The notes beneath the pieces were generated by a model. The model searched no databases. It was not told where the DNA came from and saw only the letters and a list, made by a program, of their open reading frames with translations. Below are positions 1 to 6,251 of a DNA stretch of 12,843 bases, piece after piece (the stretch's first letter is position 1; each line of letters starts with the position of its first letter). The position numbers and the translations under genes were made by a program. Source of the stretch: Pseudozyma flocculosa PF-1 (taxonomy: Eukaryota; Basidiomycota; Ustilaginomycetes; Ustilaginales; Ustilaginaceae); assembly GCF_000417875.1 (NCBI RefSeq), contig NW_006920886.1, forward strand, positions 17,083-29,925, written 5' to 3'.

Positions 1-1
1 C

Positions 2-76
2 GGCGGCGGACCGAGGGGCGGCTACGGCGGCGGCGGTGGCGGCGGCAACGCGGTGCCGATGAGCGGTGTCTTTTGA
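2..76 (+). CDS. C-terminal tail of a glycine/RGG-rich protein (5' end outside window)
   Basis: One plus-strand frame is open from the left edge to a TGA at 74-76. It encodes 24 residues: a glycine-rich stretch with PRGG and GYGGGGG, then a non-repetitive end, NAVPMSGVF. Such RGG/GYGG tails are typical of RNA-binding proteins, including RRM proteins, GAR-domain nucleolar proteins and some helicases, but no folded domain is visible, so the family cannot be named. The gene is convergent with GPI18, with about 200 nt between the two stop codons. The call rests on composition and on the clean terminal codons. GGC-repeat DNA can mimic such a tail by chance, so confidence is moderate. Confidence 0.45.
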   Translation, partial: GGGPRGGYGGGGGGGNAVPMSGVF

Positions 77-284
77 ACGGCGAGGGGCGCGGCTGACGTC
101 GCATGTCCCGAGAATGCAAAATCATCCGGACCGGCAAGGGAGCACGATGCTCTCCTCCGTCCACCACACATCAGCCTTGACGCCGAGCGGCCGAGTGTCA
201 TCGTACGTGGGCGTGAGGTCGGGTCATCGTCGTCGTCGTCGAGGATGAGGACGGAGCGAACCAGCTCGCTTCTTCGACCGCCCA
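77..284. other. Convergent intergenic spacer (two 3' ends)
   Basis: This 208-nt spacer lies between the stop of the glycine-rich gene (plus) and the stop of GPI18 (minus), so it should hold both 3' untranslated regions. I see a short GTC/GTCATC run near 225-240 and no convincing gene, RNA or terminator structure. Confidence 0.5.
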
Positions 285-1355
285 CTAGGCAGGCGGGTAG
301 AAGCCGGAATAGAGGAGGATGCTACAGACGTACCAACCGGCCAACCAGAGCAGGGCTGCGTCGAGGAGACGGGGCCAGGACCGAGGAGGATGGAGGAAGG
401 ACGAGGCGAGGCCGTACCAGAGTAGGGGCATGCCGCCTGGACTTGCGAAGCGGAGCGAAATCTGCACGTGGCTTGCCAGTGCCAGTGTGGCGGTTAGGAG
501 GGCGGTGAGGAGGATGTGGGGGAGTAGGGAAGGGTGTTGGGTCGTCATCCCGGAGGAGGGGGAGGAGGAGGGAGAAGGGAAAGAGAGCGGGGCTGCTGCT
601 GCTGCGGCTGTTGGTTTGGACGTCTTGCTCTGTGTCGTCGTCGAGCGTATCGACGCTCTAAAGGCGCGGGGGACGAGGAGGTACACGATTTCGACGACGT
701 CGGAACGTGCAGAGTAGCAGACGAGGGTGTAGATGCACAGCGCCAGCACGGGCGATGCCAGGATGAAGTTGGGCAGTTGAGACCACGTCCAGTATCGGAG
801 AAAGCCGACGTCCCTGCGTGTCGGCGCGTGGGTCGGGGAGGGAAGGAGGGGGATGTGAGTGAGCCCACACCGGGCCCGGTCGGTCGGTCGGTCGGTCGGT
901 CTATGCCCCTCACTACGGCCAGCCCTGGCTGCTGGGAGGCTTCGTCGCACACTCACCAGTACTGGTCCTGCACGAACGCGTAGACGCTCCTGCTTCCCGC
1001 GCGACACCAGGGTCTCGTACCGCCAGCATCGAGCGAGGAGGCCGTATCGACGCAGAACCGCCCGAACGCCCATACCTGGGTCAGGAGGAAGGGCGAGATG
1101 GAGAGGGGTACGAGCAGCGCCGCCTCGGACAGGTCGACGAGGGCAGCCAGCGCGCCGCTGTTGCCTGCCGCATCTTGGGCAGGCGCCCAGAAGAGGTCCC
1201 ACAGGATAAACCCAGAGAGGAGGACGCCGTTGGAGCGGAACGACGTGGCGATGGCAAAGCAGCAGGCGGCGCACAGCCGGCGCGTAAAGGTGTCGCGGGT
1301 CGGTATCGCAGCCGGGCTCGGCTTTGGCTCTGGAGAGGGCGAGGGCGAGGGCGAG

Positions 1356-1386
<31 letters not shown>

Positions 1387-2230
1387 GCGACGGAGAAGAC
1401 GAAGAGCCCCTCTGGCTCTGGCTGTGACTCGAGGAGGGCGGAGCGAGGCTGAGCATTCCGAGGAGGGCAAAGAGCGAGTAGAAGGGTTCCGGGGTAGGAG
1501 ACGAGAGGGCGGTGCCGGCGGCGGGGCAGATGAGCGAGAGGGCAGCCGAGAGCCAGGCGAGGCGGAGCGAAGCCGTGTGGGCCCAGATGAGGCGGAAGAG
1601 GATGAGGGGTGCGATCCAGGTGGCGACGTTTGCGAGGAGTGTGGTCAAGGCGAGCGCGCTGAGCGGGCTCCATGGCCCCCCGGCGCCGCCGAGGGAGAGG
1701 TAGCCGGTGATGCGGAGGAGGGCGACGATGCCCGGCTGGAAGGCGAGCATCTGCTCGTGGCTGTATCCGCCGCTGGCGGGGAGGGAGAGGTCGGGGTGCG
1801 AGGGTGCCGGCGTGGGCGAGGCGATGGAGAGAAAGTAGACGGTGTCCCAGCGTACGAGAGCGAGGAGGGGTGCGGCTGCGCCAAACGAGAGGCCGTGGCG
1901 GTTGCGAGGGTCGAGGCCGAGGGCGACGAGGTGGGGCGAGGTGTCGAACGACTGCTGGAGCGACGAGGCGAGGCAGAGGGCGGCGAGGGAGGCGATGCGG
2001 ACCTTGAGCGAGAGGTTGAGGATGCGGCTGTGGCAGCGACGCAGCTTGTCATTGTCGTCGTGGTCGTCATCGTCGTCGTCTTCGTGGTGGTGGTGGTGGT
2101 CGTAGCGCTGACTTGAGGACAGCTTGGGCGGCAGGGCGGCGGCGGCGGCGGCGGCGAGCGAGTGTGCGGTAGATGACGACGACGACGACGACGACGGCGA
2201 GGTGGCGGGCGTGGTGGAAGGAGGGTGCAT
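285..2230 (-). CDS. GPI18: GPI mannosyltransferase 2 (PIG-V/Gpi18 family), two exons
   Basis: The product should add the second mannose to the GPI-anchor precursor in the ER lumen, using dolichol-phosphate mannose. Exon 1 is 2230-957 and exon 2 is 813-285. The 143-nt intron (956-814) has donor GTGAGT and acceptor GCAG. Splicing rebuilds TGG and gives the family signature QDQYW-DVGFLRYW across the junction. The protein has 600 residues. Family landmarks are RWDTVYFLSIA (about 127-137, with the conserved luminal Asp), EQMLAFQPG (159-167), ATSFRSNGVLL (328-338), RPWC (407-410) and HVQ..LRFASP near the C terminus, among many hydrophobic segments. The start was chosen as the first Met ahead of the first membrane helix (about 70-93). 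The N terminus is unusual: poly-Ser, poly-Ala, then five His followed by an Asp-rich run (45-61). A Ser-Pro repeat (278-300) is inserted between membrane segments. Function is secure from the motifs; the exact start is less so. Confidence 0.93.
877..900. repeat. (CGGT)6 tetranucleotide microsatellite in the GPI18 intron
   Basis: Six perfect CGGT units lie inside the GPI18 intron (read as ACCG on the coding strand), between the donor and the pyrimidine-rich 3' part. Length changes here would not alter the protein but would change intron size. Confidence 0.9.
1335..1382. repeat. (GAGGGC)8 coding hexanucleotide repeat
   Basis: Eight perfect 6-bp units, followed by diverged units to about 1394, encode the alternating Ser-Pro tract of GPI18 on the minus strand. 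The period is a multiple of three, so slippage changes the number of Ser-Pro pairs without a frameshift. Confidence 0.95.
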
Positions 2231-2298
2231 GGTGGCTGCGGAGGGGGCAGTCGAGTGGGTCGAGTGGTGGAGCTGCGGTCCAGCCTGCGCCGGGTGGT

Positions 2299-2365
2299 GG
2301 GATGGCAGGGTGGCCAGGGGGAGTGAGGGATGGCAGGGCGGCCAGGGGGAGTGAGGGATGACAGG
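2299..2365. repeat. 28-bp tandem repeat, about 2.4 copies
   Basis: Two adjacent 28-bp units (2299-2326 and 2327-2354) start with GGGATGGCAGGG and end with GGGGGAGTGA. They differ at one base, T versus C after the GGG. A third partial copy, GGGATGACAGG, follows. The array lies 70-135 nt upstream of the GPI18 start codon, in its probable promoter or 5' untranslated region. Confidence 0.9.
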
Positions 2366-2629
2366 AAGGAGAGAAGGAGGTGCGGCGGGCCAAAGAGGAG
2401 GGTAGGCGAGGAAAAGGGGGTGCTCGGGCCCTCTGTTAGCCCACAACCCTCGTCGTGCCTCCACCTTTGCCAGGCAGCACCTTTGAACGACGTTTGACTC
2501 GGGCGGATGGCGTGGCCAAATGGGGGGGGGAAGAATTCGAGGGCGGCAGAGGGCGGTTGAGGATGGGCCTGGTTGGCAGCTCGCCTCGGCCCATGCCATC
2601 CTCGTTCTGCACCACCAAGCAAGCACCTC

Positions 2630-2653
2630 ACCGCCACCGCCACCGCCACCGCC
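2630..2653. repeat. (ACCGCC)4 hexanucleotide repeat upstream of ARL5
   Basis: Four perfect ACCGCC units followed by a diverged ACCGAC lie about 105 nt upstream of the ARL5 ATG, in its likely 5' untranslated region or core promoter. Confidence 0.9.
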
Positions 2654-2758
2654 ACCGACCCACAGACACCACCATAACCGGCGCGCTATACGCCCGCCCC
2701 CCTTGGATCCCGACACCTGGCGCCGTCGTCCCTGCCCTCCCCCCTCTCCTCGGCACCA

Positions 2759-3504
2759 ATGGGCGTCGCCTTTAGCTCGCTCTGGTCCGGCCTCTTTGGC
2801 TCAAAGGAGCTCAAGATCTGCATCCTCGGCCTCGACAATGCCGGAAAGACGACCCTCATGTACAAAATGACGCTCGGATCCGTCGTCAGCACCGCGCCCA
2901 CCGTCGGCTCCAATACAGGTCCGTCTGCGCCCGCCCCCTCGACATCCCCGCTCGCACTGGCCAAACTGACCGTCCCAAGGCCCTTCACCCCCTCCCCTCG
3001 GCAGAAACATTCGAGTACAAGAACCTCAAGTTCATGCTCTGGGACGTCGGCGGACAGACGTCGCTCCGCACCAGCTGGTCGTCGTACCTCACCGCCACCG
3101 ACGCCGTCATCTTTGTCCTCGACAGCAACGACCGCGCCCGCGTCGACCTCGCAAAGCACGAGCTCCACCGCATCGCAGACGACGAGTCCATCGCAAACGC
3201 CCCCATCCTCGTATGGGCAAACAAGCAGGACATCAAGGGCAGCTTGTCCCCCGCAGAGATCTCCCAGGCGCTCGCCCTCACCGCCTTCCGCGATCGCACC
3301 TGGCAGATCTTTGGCTGCTCGGCCCTCACCGGCAAGGGGTGCGTCGGCTGTGTTGCCGGTGCACCGCCCGTTCCGTCTGAGCCTGGTTTCGCCCGAGCTG
3401 ACTCGGTCCCTCCTGCTTCTGCCCCTCCTCCTTTCCCTTCTTCTCTCGCCAGCCTCACCGAGGGTCTCGATTGGCTGGCACACACCCTCGGCGCAAAGGG
3501 GTAA
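2759..3504 (+). CDS. ARL5: ARL5-type ADP-ribosylation-factor-like GTPase, three exons
   Basis: Exons are 2759-2918, 3005-3338 and 3453-3504. Introns are 2919-3004 (GTCCGT...GCAG) and 3339-3452 (GTGCGT...CCAG), each with a CTGAC branch site. The spliced protein has 181 residues, the usual length for the family. It shows an MGxxxS N-myristoylation start (G2, S6), P-loop GLDNAGKTT (24-32), switch I TAPTVGSN (45-52), WDVGGQ (66-71), NKQD (126-129) and CSAL (158-161). GSN after switch I and SLRTSW after WDVGGQ match ARL5 better than ARL1, which has GFN and IRPYW. ARL5 proteins are trans-Golgi GTPases that recruit tethering factors in endosome-to-Golgi traffic. The stop TAA (3502-3504) sits inside a consensus splice donor, so a longer product fused to the downstream methyltransferase is possible (see 3501-4373). 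The family call is firm; the true C terminus is the open question. Confidence 0.93.
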
Positions 3505-3867
3505 GTGGCCACCCGCGCCTCATTGGCCCCGTCCGACTCCCCTCTCCCGCCCCCCTGGCCGTCTCTCTCTCTCCCCCTTCCTCGCGTCTCTACCCCTCTC
3601 TTTCCTCTTGGACAAGGTCTCGGCCAGCTGGCGTGCCTCTTGACGACGTCGACGTCGGAGCGATGCCTGCGACGCGCCGCATTGTCGCCAGTCCTCTGAA
3701 AAGCATCGGCAGCGGAGCCATCCGCCGACGTGCCCGGCACGCTCCTCTTGCCCGCCACCGCCTGGCCCATGCTGCGTTTTCCGCAGCACTGCGGCCACGC
3801 ACGCACGCGCTCGTCCCACGGCCTCGTATAGAGCTCCTCCGCGCACGGCACTACGCACGCGCCCGCG

Positions 3868-3889
3868 CACACACACACACACACACACA
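3868..3889. repeat. (CA)11 dinucleotide repeat
   Basis: A perfect 22-nt CA tract is followed by an imperfect extension (GCACACACGCGCACACGTG) to about 3909. It lies in the ARL5-methyltransferase gap and is complementary in kind to the GT-rich tract about 220 nt downstream. Confidence 0.95.
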
Positions 3890-4129
3890 TGCACACACGC
3901 GCACACGTGCCACTCGCCGTCGAGCAACCTGCCACCCGTATACCTCGCGCCGCCCGGCGGAACGCCCAATGAACATTCGATCAACGCCCTACTCCAGCCG
4001 GCCGGATCCGTGCGCACCGGCTCAGCTCGGCCAGCGTCTCGCTCGTCATGGCTCTCGTGGCGCCCGTTTCGAGTGGATCCAGAGAGGAGGGCACTCGTCT
4101 GCGGCTCAATGGCGAGTGGGCGTGCCTTT

Positions 4130-4160
4130 GTGTCCGTGTGCGTGTGCGTGTGTGTGTGCT
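4130..4160. repeat. GT/GTGC-rich tract, complementary to the upstream CA repeat
   Basis: Alternating GTGTGC and GTGTGT sequence with a few interruptions. In the plus-strand transcript it could pair with the CA tract at 3868-3909, looping out about 220 nt. It also contains two GTGCGT strings (4138-4143 and 4144-4149) that could act as splice donors. Confidence 0.85.
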
Positions 4161-4373
4161 GGGATGCGTGCGAAGTGTGCGAGTGCGGGTGGCGTTGCTG
4201 GCGTCGATGCTTCTGAGCTGCACTCGGAGGTGCCGACGGCGCCGCCGGGATCCTTGCGCGAGAGATGCCGCGAGGGACGAGGACCCGCCGTTGCTGTTTG
4301 CTCTCTCGTCGGTCTGATTCAGGTTTTGCTGACGCATCGACTCGCTACCCCTCCCTTGCCACCACGACGACAG

Positions 4374-5823
4374 GTTCAGCTACGAGGCGCTGATCTCTTC
4401 CGCTTTGGGCGAGTCGGACACGCCGGCCACATCGACCTCGACGGGCACACCGAGCGCAGAGCCGCCATCCCTCGCCGCTCTCTCGCTCGACGCATCGTCA
4501 TCCAACACCGCCGCCGATGCGGCAGGATCGAACGACAAGACAAACGAAGACAAAGCGGGAAGCGCGGACGAGCCGCCAAAGGCGCACGAACGGCAGGCGT
4601 ACGATGCCGAGGTCGAGGCGCAGCTGAGCGCCGTGCTCGCCACCAACCGACGCACGGCGACGCCGTTCGTCGTCGACAAGACGACGCGCGAGGCGTCGCG
4701 AAACTGGGACCGCTTCTACAAGCTGCACGCCGACCGCTTCTTTAAAGACCGCCACTGGACCAGCCGCGAGTTTGGGTCGCAGATTGGCGGCAGCAGCGCC
4801 GGCGATCCCGCGTCCCCGCCTGCGTCCGCAACCGCCTCGACGGCGTCGACAACGGCAGCGGGAGCGAAACGGGGCGGGGAGGATGACCGCGAAGAGGAGG
4901 CGAGGTTCGTCGCTGGCCGCGAGGCGGGCGAGTCCGGCGATGGCGACGGCGACGGCGACGGCGATGGAGAGGAAAAGGTGCTGCTCGAGGTCGGATGCGG
5001 CGTGGGCAACATGCTCTTCCCGCTGCTCGAGGCCGATCCCAAGCTCAAGGTGCACTGCTGCGACTTTTCCCAGAGGGCCATCGAGATTGTCAAGGTGCGT
5101 CTCCAGGCCGGGCCGGGCCGAGCCGGGTTGCGTGCTCGTCGGGGTGGGGGGGTGCCGTGTCGTTTCGTGTCGTGTCGGGTCGGGTCGGCTTGGGGCCCTG
5201 TGGAAGGCATGCTGACACTCGATCAACCTCTTTGTCTCCCTCGCCGCCTCGCCTCGCCCCCGTTTTTTGGCCAGGCGCATCCCAACTACGACGCGGCGCG
5301 GGTGAATGCCTTTGTGTATGACCTGACGAGCAGCGATCCGCCGCTGTCGTCGTTTCTCTCGACGCCGCAGACGGCGGGCTGGAAGCCGATTACGACGATC
5401 AGCATGATTTTCGTGCTGTCGGCCATTCCGCCTCAGCTGCACGCCTCGACGCTGGCGAGCATGGTGACGCTGCTGCGCCACCAGCTGTCGCTGCTGGGGC
5501 CGACGCTGCCGGACGGCACGCCGACGCGGGGCCACCTGATTCTGCGCGACTACGCCCACGGCGACCTGTCGCAGGTGCGCTACCACACCAAAAAGGACGC
5601 CGGATGGGCCGAACCGTCGCTCCTCGACGCCCAACGGCCCTGGTACAAGCGCGGCGACAATACCTTCAACTACTTTTTCACGCGCGACGAACTCGACGCC
5701 CTCGCCCGCCAGGTCGGCATCACCGGAGAGGTCGAGTCCATCTACCGCACCGCCGTCAACCGAAAGCGCGCAGAGGGAAGGCAGAGGAGATTCGTACAGG
5801 CCAAATGGACCGTCGAGCCCTGA
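4374..5823 (+). CDS. TRM140: tRNA (cytidine-32 N3)-methyltransferase domain, TRM140/METTL2 family; lacks its own ATG
   Basis: The family forms m3C at position 32 of tRNA-Thr and/or tRNA-Ser using SAM. Exons are 4374-5094 and 5275-5823; the intron (GTGCGT...CCAG, CTGAC at 5212) is 180 nt. Signatures are NWDRFYKLHADRFFKDRHW (family N-terminal motif), LLEVGCGVGN (SAM motif I), CCDFSQRAIEIVK, AFVYDLT, ISMIFVLSAIPP, LILRDYAHGDLSQVRY and RGDNTFNYFF. The segment encodes about 422 residues, with a Ser/Ala/Asp-rich leader before the conserved domain and an Asp/Gly run just before motif I. The frame has no ATG until 5011, just after motif I, and upstream stops at 4315 and 4330 close it. The translation start must therefore come from a spliced upstream exon, either ARL5 exon 3 (in phase, giving 603 residues in all) or a small private exon. 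The domain call is secure; the 5' structure is inferred. Confidence 0.9.
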
Positions 5824-6251
5824 CGCCGTCTTGGGTCGTCGGCCGTCTGCCTGTAGCCAATTGTCATCGTGTTTGGGGTTTGGAGCCTTGTGAAGAGGAC
5901 GTGTCGAGTGGGCGCCATTGCACCGTGGGCCGCGATAACTAGAGATGTGCTCGGGTTTCGGACATAGTAGTTAGCCAGACAGCCCAGTGAAATTTAGTAA
6001 TTCAAGAATATTTTGATGATTGCGGGTTGGCAGCCTCCGTCTGCCGGCCGCCGAGTGGACCCTGCCTAGCCTGGCGGTCCGCGCTTGGACCTCGTTTGCG
6101 TCTGCCTTCATCTTGCTTGGCTGCCCTCAGTCGGGCGCAGGCTAGCCTTCCGACTTCCACCTTCAGCATCCAGGCCGCCCACATCTCTTCGCTCACACCA
6201 CAACACGAGTCCCCCACATACCTGGCCGCGGCGACCAACCCATCGCTCGCC
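5824..6251. other. Intergenic region between the methyltransferase and NTPase genes
   Basis: This 428-nt spacer separates two plus-strand genes. It contains an island, about 5935-6022, clearly richer in A/T than anything nearby (for example GAATATTTTGATGATT). That is the likely 3' end and polyadenylation zone of the methyltransferase gene and/or the core promoter of the next gene. An open frame continues upstream from the NTPase start to about 6027 but has no ATG, so I treat it as untranslated. Confidence 0.5.

Larger units (their letters stand above)
2231..2758. promoter_or_regulatory. Divergent promoter region shared by GPI18 and ARL5
   Basis: About 530 nt separate the two divergent start codons and must hold both promoters and 5' untranslated regions. 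I see no clear TATA box on either strand. The region contains a 28-bp tandem repeat (2299-2354), a run of nine or more G near 2522-2530 and an ACCGCC hexanucleotide repeat (2630-2653). The ARL5 start has a favourable context (CACCAATGG). The promoter role is inferred from the gene arrangement only. Confidence 0.6.
3501..4373 (+). other. Putative 873-nt intron joining ARL5 to the methyltransferase, or an intergenic region
   Basis: The segment starts with GTAAGT (3501-3506), which contains the ARL5 stop, and ends with CAG (4371-4373). CTGAC at 4329-4333 is a good branch point 40 nt from the acceptor, and no AG occurs between the two. Splicing leaves GG plus G, a glycine codon, and enters the methyltransferase frame (FSYEAL...) in phase. 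If it is not an intron, this must be an intergenic region with the methyltransferase promoter and a small first exon. One candidate is the ATG at 4109, spliced at a GTGCGT donor at 4138, which is also phase-compatible. Inside are a CA tract (3868-3889), a GT-rich tract (4130-4160) and a CACGTG E-box (3904-3909). I found no snoRNA boxes or convincing gene on either strand. Confidence 0.6.

Noticed and set aside
870..903. (CGGT)6 as a telomere-like or CRISPR-type repeat
   Set aside because: It is a plain tetranucleotide microsatellite confined to an intron, with no spacers and no telomere-type unit.
1175..2116. A 300-residue plus-strand open frame opposite GPI18
   Set aside because: It is antisense to a confidently identified coding exon, is Arg/Glu/Gly-rich in the way GC-rich shadows are, and ends in a poly-Val run that mirrors the His/Asp codons. 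No domain is visible.
1645..2655. A 336-residue minus-strand frame rich in Pro, Arg and Thr
   Set aside because: It is a shifted-frame reading of GPI18 exon 1 and its upstream repeats; its poly-Thr and poly-Arg runs are frame shadows of the Asp/His and Ser codons.
2686..3483. A 265-residue minus-strand frame opposite ARL5
   Set aside because: It covers all ARL5 exons in antisense, has Gly/Glu/Val-rich shadow composition, and shows no recognisable motif.
3520..4017. Possible minus-strand gene with Cys-Val repeats
   Set aside because: The Cys-Val run is only the translated CA/GT microsatellite; the rest is Arg/Gly-rich with no domain and no supported start.
3695..4220. Intron-encoded snoRNA in the 873-nt gap
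   Set aside because: I looked for a C box (TGATGA) paired with a D box (CTGA) and for an H/ACA layout, and found no convincing pair.
3471..4745. A 424-residue plus-strand frame spanning the ARL5-methyltransferase gap
   Set aside because: It runs through the CA repeat as His-Thr pairs and continues out of frame into the methyltransferase exon. The methyltransferase motifs are in a different frame, so this is GC-driven openness.
6027..6251. Extension of the NTPase protein upstream of 6252
   Set aside because: The frame is open but contains no ATG, and the sequence is not motif-like. The first ATG, at 6252, has a good context.
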